A DNA stretch of 64,000 nucleotides from assembly GCF_014925405.1 (NCBI RefSeq), contig NZ_AQHJ01000022.1, positions 124,001 through 188,000 of the forward strand, read 5' to 3'. The notes beneath the pieces were generated by a model. It did no database searches. It saw nothing but the letters and a program-made list of their open reading frames with translations, and was not told where the DNA came from. This document shows positions 46,452 through 55,274 of this stretch, one piece after another. The DNA comes from Pseudoalteromonas ulvae UL12. Its GTDB lineage: Bacteria > Pseudomonadota > Gammaproteobacteria > Enterobacterales > Alteromonadaceae. Made by a program: the position numbers and the translations under genes. Position 1 is the first letter of the stretch; every line of letters starts with the position of its first letter.

Positions 46452-46745
46452 TTAAAAGCTAACGGTAAGATGAATATCGCCCTCTCTTTTCGCTAAATCA
46501 CTAACCATCACTCTGTCTTTACTGACATCGAAACTGGCAAAAGCGTTAAGCTTAAATTTTGTGAGCGCTTGCTCAGCATTGAGTGAGATTCGATTAAGGG
46601 ATTCGTGGTTATTTTCAGTCGTGACGAAATAAAGTGCATCATTGTCGATTTTTGCCCAATAGAAATCGTGAGGTAACGCCAGTATTGGCTTTTCGCTAAG
46701 CGGTTCAAAATCATCTTGCTCAGTCAGCCATTGTATGGGAGCAAC
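46452..46745 (-). pseudogene. C-terminal fragment of a larger regulator or beta-propeller protein
   Basis: About 98 codons ending in SDLAKREGDIHLTVSF. The pattern (LNRISLNAEQALTKFKLNAFASFDVSKDRVMVSD) resembles the last beta-propeller blades of CadC/ToxR-type membrane regulators found in Pseudoalteromonas. The N-terminal part is missing; the frame runs into repeat sequence at 46747. The assignment to a CadC-like protein is tentative, but the truncation is clear from the junction. Confidence 0.5.
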
Positions 46746-46746
46746 G

Positions 46747-46830
46747 GGGTCACATCTTGCACTGTGCAAGATATAAATACTTCTCGTCTGCTTCTGGCAC
46801 AGAGCCGCTGGTCGGCTCTAAATTGTTTAT
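46747..46830 (-). repeat. Inverted partner of the island B left-end repeat
   Basis: On the minus strand this reads like 43095-43184: GTGCC, AAGC, GACGA, ATTTATATCTTGCA, and GTGCAAGATGTGACCCCG. Together the two copies enclose 3.6 kb with two truncated genes at the edges and the TonB receptor inside. Confidence 0.72.
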
Positions 46831-46837
46831 GTCCAAA

Positions 46838-46903
46838 AGAGTGTTAGAGCGACCGTCTGCCTTTCGCTCAAAGCAGTCTTGCAAAAGTCTACGTTCATTA
46901 TAT
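46838..46903 (+). repeat. Right-end sequence of island B
   Basis: Matches 42781-42842: CGCTCAAAGCAGTCTTGCAA, then TCTACGTTCATTATAT immediately before the nth copy. It marks the same type of junction as at the right end of island A. Confidence 0.82.
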
Positions 46904-47149
46904 TTTGGCTGGCCAACAATAGCCGTCGACACCCACATCGACCGCGTATCAAACCGCACTAAATTTGCCATGGGTAAAGATGTGGTTGCGGTTGAGAAAA
47001 AACTCGAAAAAGTGGTACCTGCAGAATTTAAAGTAGACGTACACCATTGGCTCATTCTACACGGCCGTTATGTATGCACCGCCCGTAAACCAAAATGTGG
47101 TTCGTGTATTATTGAAGATTTATGTGAGTTTAAAGATAAAATAGAATAG
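46904..47149 (+). pseudogene. nth: nth 3' fragment 2 (best preserved)
   Basis: A 246-base copy of nth from codon 130 to a TAG stop, the same length as the intact section, with 11 differences counted (about 95.5 percent identity) and no frameshift. The first 68 bases are identical. It keeps Asp138, all four cysteines and the frame, but has no start or N-terminal half, so it is not expected to be functional. Confidence 0.96.
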
Positions 47150-47301
47150 CCCTAGATCAGTTTTGAGCGATTTCCAGACTTTTAATTCAGTAATAAAAGG
47201 TCAGCTTCTCCGGCCAGGCGGACTAAAGCACATCAAAATAAAGCTACAAATTTAACCTTAGTTAAAATCTATAGCTTTTTGCTTTTGAAGTAAACGAAAG
47301 T

Positions 47302-49545
47302 TTACTTTGAACTGTAAGGGGTCAAATCTAGCTTAAAAATCATATTTTTTTCCAATGCAATATAAAGTTGCTTCTCTACATCAAATACTTTTTGTTCCGG
47401 TTTCAGCTTAAGGAATGACAAACTCTTTAACTTTTCATAGTTATTTAAGTCGTATACACCTTCTGTTGTCACTATTAGCCCTAAGTCTTCTCTTACTCGC
47501 AAAATACTCTCAATCTCAACATTTTCAGTGCCAGAAAATTCGTGAATTATTTCATTAAGATTTTCTAGATTTAATACTAAATTATGGGCAAACAAACGAG
47601 CGCCTGCCTCATCAACCTCTAAGAAAACTGAGTTATCATTGTGATTGTGATAGCCTTCCAAATGATCAAATGAGAATTGGAACTCCTCCCTACTCAATTC
47701 CCCGCCTAAATTCGAGTACAATCCGATAATCAACCCCGATAAATTTAATCCTCCAGATATTACAGATTTTTCTATTTTGGGATTTTCTATAATCGAATAA
47801 CCTGTAGGTTCGGTTTGCAATAAATATTGCTCATATTCATTTGTGAGATTATTGAACTTTACTAAGTAGTCTGAGGTTGGGTTCCCCCCCTCCGCCATTT
47901 CGGTATAAATTCCATAAGCGATTTCGCGACAATAATTTGAATTATTACTCCTTCGTAATGCGACGCGCTGAATAGATTCTTGCTTTGAGCCAAGATCCTT
48001 CAAAGAATAACCATTCATATCTAACATAAATATTGAGTCTGTCCCTCCAACTTTTCCAGAAATCAATAAGTTTCCTGTTTGACTATCAACGCAAGCATTA
48101 TAAATGCTTGTCAAATGCTCTTTTTTATAAACCATCTCTCCAGTTATATCAAAAAATTGCCAATAGCTATTTTCTTCATAAAAGAACAAATTTTTACCAG
48201 GTACGAAAACGGATGGCTTAGGGATATGAACAAATTCTCCTCTTTCTAAAACATCTACAGCAAATCCCTTGCTAGTACCTTCTCCAGCATAAATGCTTTG
48301 CGCACTAGCAGAAAAATAAATTATTTCATTTTCTAATAACAATCCTGAGTCAAAAGAAAGTTTATTATTATTTGTTGTTGAATCAATCTGCCTAAAAGGA
48401 TAGCCACTTAGATCCTCTGCGCGGACACCTTGGCTATGCACAGGGGCCGAAAATTCAATTTCAATTTGAGCTTGCTCGTTTATTTGTTCTAAATTTATGG
48501 ATTGGGTAAGAACTTTTAATTTAGTAGCATAAACTTGTTCAAGAAATAAACCCCAAACGTTTCTTGAACGCCATATTGCACCATCAAAAACATCAGGAAA
48601 CCATGCACTTCCTATATTCGCATTGTTATAGGTGAAGTTAGCGTAGCCGTCCATAGTAAAGTTTGCTCGAACTGAATCAGTTTCGTTCTCTATAGTAGTA
48701 GAACCTGAAGCATGATCGCTACTGCTTTTATTTAGTCCTGCATTAAGCTTCCAAATGCTATTGTCTCCGCCATAGACAAAATCACCGTCAACCTCGAGAT
48801 TATAGTGATTGTCCGAAGCGTAATTGACTTCAGCTAAGTGTTTCTGCGAAATAGTTACACTTCTAAGTTCTTCTTTCTCCGACAGCAACGACGCTGAAAA
48901 GCTATTGACGGTGAACGTTCTAGCTGTATCTCCTGATTCAACCTTATTTTTTTCAATCACACCGTGTTCGTATGTAACATCGTCGATATCCCATAACTGC
49001 TCTATTGAATTATCAATATCAAATTTAACTACGGCAGGTTCACTTGAACCATCTTCTGGTGAAACTTCTAGTCCATCTGTTTTATAGCTTAAACTGAACT
49101 TTTCTAGTCCTTTTTTGAGAAAAGGTTTAATTTCATTATCCGTAAATTGGTTTAACGTATAATTTATAGAAACCTTACCGTTAAACATAAATGAGCTAGA
49201 GACTAAGCAATTCTCGAATTGTAGTTCTAATGCTCCATGTCCATTCTGCCAGTTTAAATTATCTCTGTTCCACGTAACTTCACCATTATTTGCACATACC
49301 CTTGAGTCCATTGATTCAGAAGAAAAATAAACATATAAAAACTCAGCTTCTACCAGTTCATTTACTTCAATAACACCTTCTACTAATACTAAGGCTGCTA
49401 AAAGCAAATTCGCAGAGTCTTCATCTGAATAATTATTTTCTTTGATTGGTTCTTCTATAACATCAGAGTCAGATGACCCTCCGCCGCACGCTACTAATGT
49501 CATGAGCATCAAAATAAAAATTAATTGCTGAACAGGTTGTTTCAT
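47302..49545 (-). CDS. Large lipoprotein of unknown function (cargo of island C)
   Basis: A 747-residue secreted lipoprotein. The signal peptide ends in TLVAC, with Cys20 as lipid attachment site, followed by GGGSSDSD, a typical flexible tether. The remainder is beta-rich, with segments reminiscent of a propeller or Ig-like architecture (residues 360-420 around INEQAQIEIEFSAPVHSQGVRAEDLSG resemble a bacterial Ig-like fold). I do not recognise a family. It is the only gene between nth fragments 2 and 3. The coding strand is opposite to nth. Confidence 0.8.
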   Translation of the reverse strand: MKQPVQQLIFILMLMTLVACGGGSSDSDVIEEPIKENNYSDEDSANLLLAALVLVEGVIEVNELVEAEFLYVYFSSESMDSRVCANNGEVTWNRDNLNWQNGHGALELQFENCLVSSSFMFNGKVSINYTLNQFTDNEIKPFLKKGLEKFSLSYKTDGLEVSPEDGSSEPAVVKFDIDNSIEQLWDIDDVTYEHGVIEKNKVESGDTARTFTVNSFSASLLSEKEELRSVTISQKHLAEVNYASDNHYNLEVDGDFVYGGDNSIWKLNAGLNKSSSDHASGSTTIENETDSVRANFTMDGYANFTYNNANIGSAWFPDVFDGAIWRSRNVWGLFLEQVYATKLKVLTQSINLEQINEQAQIEIEFSAPVHSQGVRAEDLSGYPFRQIDSTTNNNKLSFDSGLLLENEIIYFSASAQSIYAGEGTSKGFAVDVLERGEFVHIPKPSVFVPGKNLFFYEENSYWQFFDITGEMVYKKEHLTSIYNACVDSQTGNLLISGKVGGTDSIFMLDMNGYSLKDLGSKQESIQRVALRRSNNSNYCREIAYGIYTEMAEGGNPTSDYLVKFNNLTNEYEQYLLQTEPTGYSIIENPKIEKSVISGGLNLSGLIIGLYSNLGGELSREEFQFSFDHLEGYHNHNDNSVFLEVDEAGARLFAHNLVLNLENLNEIIHEFSGTENVEIESILRVREDLGLIVTTEGVYDLNNYEKLKSLSFLKLKPEQKVFDVEKQLYIALEKNMIFKLDLTPYSSK

Positions 49546-49927
49546 TCATAATTCCTTTTATACACTAAATACAAGGTAGGAAGTTCACTAAGAAAGCTGC
49601 TTTTATTTCGTAATTAACAACTCTCGATCTATTTGTGAGTACATCGATTGATGTAGGCCGAGTTTACTTGTAATGACAAAGAATTAACAGTACCAGCCTT
49701 GTTCAATATGAAATCAGGTCATCCTATTAATTAGTAGTATTTATAGTCAAACAATTCGTATTAATATCTTTGGGGAATATCTGCTTTTGTATCCTAGCCG
49801 ACTGAAATTGAAGTGAAGATTGTCAGCATTTTTGACTGCTTTAGGCTCATTGCTGTCAAAAATGCATTAATGCTGATAGTCAGCTTTTGGCTTAGCGGAT
49901 ATTTATTAATATCTACTATCACTATAC
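49546..49927. other. Gene-free region of island C before nth fragment 3
   Basis: Upstream of the lipoprotein gene and therefore probably its promoter. It contains an 11-bp hairpin (GCATTTTTGAC at 49826-49836 with its complement at 49855-49865). The last 25 bases (TCTACTATCACTATAC...) match the junction sequence upstream of fragment 2 at most positions. Confidence 0.6.
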
Positions 49928-50094
49928 TTCGGTTGGCCGACAATAGCTGTAGACACGCATATTGACCGCGTATCTAAACCGTACTAAATTTGCCATGGGT
50001 AAAAATGTAGTTGAGGTTGAGAAAAAACTCGAAAAAGTAGTACCTGCGGAATTTAAAGGAGACGCTCACCACTGCTTCATTCTGCACGGCCGTT
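49928..50094 (+). pseudogene. nth: nth 3' fragment 3 (truncated)
   Basis: A 167-base copy starting at the same codon-130 junction (TTCGGTTGG) and ending at CACGGCCGTT. It lacks the last 80 bases with the Fe-S cysteines. A one-base insertion (TCTAAACC) breaks the frame. It abuts the stop of the PQ-loop gene at 50098. Confidence 0.92.
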
Positions 50095-50097
50095 TTT

Positions 50098-50799
50098 TTA
50101 GCTAGGCCTATTGTTATATTCCTCTCGGCGACTTAGAGCCTGAGGATTAAATTGTACCCATCTAAATAAATACATTATCACTATTTTTGTTATTCCACTG
50201 GTTATCGCAAGAACCATTAACGGCCAGCCTATTTCAAGGCCCATAGTTAAAGCGAAAGCAATAGTTGAAATATCCATCATAAAGATAAACTGACTCATTT
50301 TTAAATCTACGGCTCCGGTACTCCCGGACTGCAAGATTAACTTTATTTGATGATAGTAACCTTGAGCTATTAATAATGAGGTTATCAGTATGAGAGTTGT
50401 CGACACATATCGACCTTCATCTGAAAATGTTTCACCAAAAAAGAGTCCAACAATGCCAAAAAATAGGAAAAGCAAAGCTCCCAAGAGCACATAAAAAGAT
50501 GATTTTGTTTTTCTATCCAACCAAATCTCATACAAAATTGCTCCCACTAGCAATGTCGCTACCAACCGAGGCCAAACAATATAATGATTAAAAGGTTCGA
50601 TAGAATAACCATAAATAAAGAATGAAAAGTAAGCTAAGTAGCTGACGGTGAATTGATTTATCGATAATAACTCTGTTGCTACGCCATTTGGAACTTGCTG
50701 CTTTCGTCGCCAAATAAGGCGAAGTTGTGACAAAACACCAAATAGACTTATGAAAATAAACAGCGTATTAACTGTACCAAAGAAATTATAAGCTCCCAT
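50098..50799 (-). CDS. PQ-loop/SemiSWEET-like membrane protein (cargo of island D)
   Basis: A 233-residue inner-membrane protein with seven predicted helices, mostly without charged loops. Two halves each begin with a helix followed by an amphipathic loop and a Ser/Asn-Gln-Phe segment (QLRLIWRRKQQVPNGVATELLSINQFTVSYLAYF and GYYHQIKLILQSGSTGAVDLKMSQFIFMMDIST). This resembles the two repeats of PQ-loop/SWEET-type transporters. The substrate is unknown. It is the only gene between nth fragments 3 and 4; its stop lies three bases from fragment 3. Confidence 0.7.
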   Translation of the reverse strand: MGAYNFFGTVNTLFIFISLFGVLSQLRLIWRRKQQVPNGVATELLSINQFTVSYLAYFSFFIYGYSIEPFNHYIVWPRLVATLLVGAILYEIWLDRKTKSSFYVLLGALLFLFFGIVGLFFGETFSDEGRYVSTTLILITSLLIAQGYYHQIKLILQSGSTGAVDLKMSQFIFMMDISTIAFALTMGLEIGWPLMVLAITSGITKIVIMYLFRWVQFNPQALSRREEYNNRPS

Positions 50800-50998
50800 A
50801 GCTCTCCCCTAAATTAAAGCAGCCCTATTAGAACACACATTGTCGACAATTAAACTCATCAATGAACACATTAAACCTTTCAATGTTACGACAAATAAAC
50901 GCACTAAATCTAAAAAAACTATGTTACTGGTTTCTTTGTCGGCATAGCACCTGACTGAAGCATGCTTTTTCACTTATCACGCATCTCACACCCTTATA

Positions 50999-51252
50999 TT
51001 TGGCTGGTCGACCATCGCGGTCGATACCCACATCGACCGCGTTTCAACCGCGTTTCAACCGCACAAAATTTGCCATAGGCAAAAACGTGGTGGAAGTTGA
51101 GAAAAAGCGTTTAAAAGTGGTGCCCGAGGAATTTAAAGTAGACGCTCACCACGCTTCATTCTGCACGGCCGTTATGTATGTACTGCACGAAAACCTAAAT
51201 GCGGCAGTTGTATTATTGAAGACCTATGTGAGTTTAAAGATAAAACGAGTAA
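50999..51252 (+). pseudogene. nth: nth 3' fragment 4
   Basis: A 254-base copy from the codon-130 junction (TTATATTTGGCTGG) to a TAA. An 11-base internal duplication (GTTTCAACCGC twice, near 51040-51062) and a one-base loss near 51150 break the frame. It shares with fragment 3 the distinctive GACGCTCACCAC and TTCATTCTGCACGG variants. Confidence 0.93.
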
Positions 51253-51348
51253 TTTCTCTACTAGTTTAAATCATTAGAAAAAAGCGCTCTCATTTCCTAG
51301 CAGTTGCAATCAGCTCAAAACAATGAAAAAACTTATCAAACAAATGCT

Positions 51349-52789
51349 TTAATGCAAAATATTCATTGCTTCAATGAGCGCACTGTCCTTATTTGCCTTT
51401 AAATCAGATGCATTTAAATATTCGAAGTATTTATCTACTGGGTAGCCACGAAATTCATAACTCTCATCTTTCGTGTCTGTATAACGTTCATTAGATAACG
51501 TAAATGACCAGCCATTAGGTAATTGTTTAGGGAGTGAATCGCTAAAACCACCATTTGATGGTTCTCCAATAATGGTGACGTGCTCTCTTGCTGCAACGCC
51601 AAGTAGGAATGACTCAGCTGCACTCATGGTGATACCGCTGGTAAGCACTACAATCGGCGCAAGATAACGATTAAAGTTTGCTGGTTGGACAATAATATTG
51701 GTTGGTTTACTAAAACCATTTTCGGTTCTGAATGATTTACTCCCTATCAGCAGTGGTTTATCAATCAAATAAGACAATATTCTTTGTGATACAACATCAT
51801 ACCCGCCGCTATTCCACCTTAAATCTATTACTAGTCCTTTGGCGTTCCTCAAAATAGGCATAATATGCCGCATCGCCCTATCGACTTCATCAATATCCGC
51901 TTGAACTGTATTTTCTTTTGTATATTCGCTCATATCTTCAATACTTAAGTAACCTATTTCATGAGGAAGTGAAGCCCAAAATAAGCTGCGGTTGAGTTGC
52001 TGCGGGGGATACTTTTCATCAAAATAGCTGGCAATTATACGGCTACGCTTGTTATTTAGTGCTTGATAAAATTCGCGAAAAGATGAAAACTCATTTTGTT
52101 GTGAAAACCCTTCCTCTAAAACTCTGCTTTTAAATTGTTCCCATTTTATGTTGTGCATCGCAAAAAAAACTGTCATCATCTGATTCTACATAGGCATGAG
52201 CATCCCCTAATTTATCTATAAGCTCGCTAAATACATCAGCTAGTGCTGCTTCACTCATACCATCTGTAATTTTATTTCGCCATTTTGCGTAATTGGCATC
52301 CCAGTTCCAATTAAGCTCATCGTTAAATGCAAAATTTTCTGCAAAAGTAACCCACAAAATGTCAAACGTTTCAGGGGCTGAGAACGCTTTATGTTCAGTT
52401 TGAGTGCTAGGCCATCGACTCTGCTGACAGACTTTAGGTAAGCTGTTTAATTTTATCAGTTTTACTGGATGCACTGTGTGCCAGTCCAATTCAGCGGTGT
52501 CACCAATAACAGTCAAATTGCGACTCGGGTATTCTCCCGTTTCGATTGTATTGAGTAAGCAGTGGTGCTTAGTTACATCATAAAACCGAATGTCTTCGTC
52601 AATAACTTCTAATATGTAGCCATAACCTTGTGTTTTCCAGACTGAATGATTAGGTGCCGCATTCTTGGTGTTACTTATTAAAGAAGCGTTGGCATCCTGA
52701 AACGCTACAGCATTCGCATTAGGTAAATAAAGGCTAAGAAACAATAAGAATGAGCGAGATACTATTTTCATGATATTAGAAATTTCCAT
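51349..52789 (-). pseudogene. S41-family peptidase split by a one-base frameshift
   Basis: Two overlapping frames (52130-52789 and 51349-52179) together give a secreted S41 (C-terminal-processing-type) protease of about 480 residues. The first has a signal peptide (FLLFLSLYLPNANAVA) and a domain ending GDAHAYVESDDDS. The second continues with the protease core LVIDLRWNSGGYDVVSQRILSYL and VLTSGITMSAAESFLLGVA. The frames join at a run of eight Ts (minus strand, 52162-52169): one T fewer would give a continuous protein. It may be a pseudogene, a slippage-dependent gene or a sequence error. Confidence 0.82.
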
Positions 52790-52943
52790 ATAAGATACTT
52801 AAAGAAGCAAAAACTAATGTAAAGAAGAAGCATATTCAACACAATGATTTATTTAGATAAAAATAATTTTACCTCCTATCTAACAGTAACGTGTACAACA
52901 AAGAGCGAGTTTGCCAGTTTTATCTCGCTCTTGTTTGTTAACG

Positions 52944-53651
52944 CTACGGTGCATCAATTACTATCAATTCTGATTCGGTTCTTGCCTTGATCACTAAGCT
53001 CTTGAGCTCGGTCACTTCAGCGCCATCCCCTTTTGTCATCGCAACGTTTTTTGAACTATCGTTAATTGAAAAGTCACCGCTTGTACAAAGTACATAGGCT
53101 TGGTGCAGTATGGGCACAGATATTTCAGCGCCAGCTGCTAGCTTCCCACCGTAAATACGCGCTTCTTGCTGAATAAATAAAGCATGGCCATTATCTTCTT
53201 CAAAACCAGAAACCAACAGTGGTAGTGCACTTTCGCTCAAAGCTTTAGGAAATAACTTACTTTGCCAACGCGGTTTAACGTTTAGTTTGTTCGGCTCAAT
53301 CCAAATTTGATAAAACGTTAGTGGCTCTTTTGTCCGATTATACTCGGAATGCACAATGCCGGAGCCTGCGCTCATCACCTGTACTTCGCCTGACTCAGTG
53401 ATCCCTTCATTACCGACACTGTCTTGATGAGTAATCGCGCCTGAGCGAATAAAACTGATGATTTCCATGTTCTTATGAGGATGGGCGGCAAAACCTCTTA
53501 GCGGTTCAACCCAATCATCATTAATCACTCTTAGGCTGCCAAAGCCCATGCGAGCAGGGTTGTAATAATTTGCAAAACTAAAGTGATGTGACGATTTAAG
53601 CCAGCCGTAGTTAGCCTTGCCCAGTTGATCGTATGGATAATGCGTGATCAT
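52944..53651 (-). CDS. Pirin family protein (YhaK-like)
   Basis: A 235-residue bicupin. The N-terminal cupin has HPHKNMEIISFIRSGAITHQDSVG near 60 and GSGIVHSEYN near 100, providing the metal ligands His and Glu. YhaK/YhhW-type pirins are linked to redox sensing and quercetin-like dioxygenase activity. The gene is the third of a doxX-yqjG-pirin set on the minus strand, divergent from a LysR regulator. The start is MITHYPYDQLGKANYGW, and GGAG lies about ten bases upstream. Confidence 0.93.
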   Translation of the reverse strand: MITHYPYDQLGKANYGWLKSSHHFSFANYYNPARMGFGSLRVINDDWVEPLRGFAAHPHKNMEIISFIRSGAITHQDSVGNEGITESGEVQVMSAGSGIVHSEYNRTKEPLTFYQIWIEPNKLNVKPRWQSKLFPKALSESALPLLVSGFEEDNGHALFIQQEARIYGGKLAAGAEISVPILHQAYVLCTSGDFSINDSSKNVAMTKGDGAEVTELKSLVIKARTESELIVIDAP

Positions 53652-53673
53652 TTTTTACTCCTCCAGTGCTCAG

Positions 53674-54633
53674 TTAGATAGATGCTCGATCATGGGGCAG
53701 ATCAAAGTTTTGCTCGGGGCCTTTTGGCACCACTAAAGTTGGGTTAATCGTTCTGTGACTCCCATAATAGTGCAGCTTGGTGTATGGAATATCAACGGTG
53801 CTGGCGATACCTTCTACTTGATACAACTCGCGCACATAATTACTAATGTGATGAAATTCATTCAATTTATTGCGGTTACATTTGAAATGCCCGTGATACA
53901 CCGCATCAAACCGAAGCAAAGTCGTCAACAAACGCCAATCCGCTTCAGTTAACGTATCGCCCATCAAATAGCGATTAGCCGATAAGTGCTGCTCTAACCA
54001 ATCTAAGCTCTCAAATAATTCATCGTATGCTTGCTCGTAAGCCACTTGGCTGGTCGCAAACCCCACGCGGTACACACCATTATTAATCGTGTGATAAATA
54101 CGCTCGTTTATTTGATCAATATCACTTCGCAAATGTTCTGGATAAAAGTCTAAATCGTTCCCTGTTAATTGATTAAATGCCGTATTGAAAATGCGAATGA
54201 TGTCACTGGACTCATTATTCACAATTGTTTGTGTCTTTTTATCCCACAATACCGGTACCGTTACTCTGCCTTGATAATCACTGGCTGATTTTAAGTACAG
54301 CTCATATAAATATTGCTGTTGGTAGAGGTTATCTTCATATGGCGTACCAGGCTCACCAAACTCCCAGCCATTTTCTAGCATTTGCGCTTGCACCACACTG
54401 ACCGAAATAATGCCTTCCAATTGCTTTAGCTGCCTGAAAATTAGGGTGCGGTGTGCCCAAGGACACGCTAAAGACACATATAAATGATACCGATCCGCTT
54501 CTACTGGATACTGACTATCTGGCTCGTTTGAAATCGTTGCGCGAAAACGGCTTTCTTGGCGTTCAAATTTGCCTTTGCTGGCTGTTGTGTCGTACCAATT
54601 ATCAACCCACTTACCATTAACAATTAAACCCAT
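53674..54633 (-). CDS. yqjG: Glutathionyl-hydroquinone reductase (YqjG type)
   Basis: A 319-residue Xi-class glutathione transferase that reduces glutathionyl-hydroquinones. The N-terminal MGLIVNGKWVDNWYDT and the active-site SLACPWAHRTLIF (cysteine near residue 54) are characteristic. The C-terminal helical domain includes the family Tyr-rich stretch NNGVYRVGFATSQVAYEQAYDELF. It sits between doxX and pirin genes, so the set likely handles quinones or related electrophiles. Confidence 0.95.
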   Translation of the reverse strand: MGLIVNGKWVDNWYDTTASKGKFERQESRFRATISNEPDSQYPVEADRYHLYVSLACPWAHRTLIFRQLKQLEGIISVSVVQAQMLENGWEFGEPGTPYEDNLYQQQYLYELYLKSASDYQGRVTVPVLWDKKTQTIVNNESSDIIRIFNTAFNQLTGNDLDFYPEHLRSDIDQINERIYHTINNGVYRVGFATSQVAYEQAYDELFESLDWLEQHLSANRYLMGDTLTEADWRLLTTLLRFDAVYHGHFKCNRNKLNEFHHISNYVRELYQVEGIASTVDIPYTKLHYYGSHRTINPTLVVPKGPEQNFDLPHDRASI

Positions 54634-54699
54634 GATCTTTCTCCTAAATATTGGCGCTCATAGTATTCAAGCGCCATTTTGAATAACGAACAACCCAGA

Positions 54700-55146
54700 C
54701 TACAACTTACGACCAATCACACTATCGAGAGAAAAACGCCCGCCTCCTTGAATAACAAGTGCCACACTCATCGCGAGCAGTGCTAAGCCAAATTCGTATC
54801 CGTTATTGGACATAAATAAGCCGTTTCCAATGTGGGCAGTTAAAATCGCGACAACCATAGTGCCAGCTAAAGCAAGTGCCGCAGGTCGTGTCAGTAAACC
54901 AAGCAGTAACAAAATTCCTCCAAAAAACTCTGCACTACCCGCTAGCAGCGCCATCAAAAATCCTGGTGCTAAGCCAATTGATTCCATCCATTGCCCTGTG
55001 CCGTCTAACCCGTAACCACCAGACCATGCAAATAGTTTTTGCGCGCCATGTGCAGAAAAAATAATCCCTGCAACTAAACGTAAAGTTGGGCCAGAAAAGT
55101 GGTTATCTGTTTTGAATATGTTCTTAATCATTGAATTGTTCATCAT
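54700..55146 (-). CDS. DoxX family membrane protein (YqjF-like)
   Basis: A 148-residue inner-membrane protein with four helices: residues 22-40, 58-80, 85-105 and 115-135. The LRLVAGIIFSAHGAQKLFAWSGGYG and AGSAEFFGGILLLLGLLTRPAALAL segments are DoxX signatures. Relatives include YqjF, whose gene in E. coli is activated by the LysR protein YhaJ. It is the first gene after the divergent LysR promoter region. The start could also be Met5. Confidence 0.92.
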   Translation of the reverse strand: MMNNSMIKNIFKTDNHFSGPTLRLVAGIIFSAHGAQKLFAWSGGYGLDGTGQWMESIGLAPGFLMALLAGSAEFFGGILLLLGLLTRPAALALAGTMVVAILTAHIGNGLFMSNNGYEFGLALLAMSVALVIQGGGRFSLDSVIGRKL

Positions 55147-55274
55147 CTACTCGCTTAATAATTTAGTTAAAATTGCTTCTCTATCGAAGATGTAGCCATT
55201 TTAAATAATACTTTTCGCTGGAATAACCCCAATTTATTGCCTAATATATTCAAAATTTTTGAACAATTGATCTT

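Noticed and set aside
46757..47149. 130-codon frame ending in an intact-looking Nth C-terminus
   Set aside because: Its 5' part is repeat and junction sequence. It lacks the helix-hairpin-helix and Lys120, so it cannot be a second endonuclease III.
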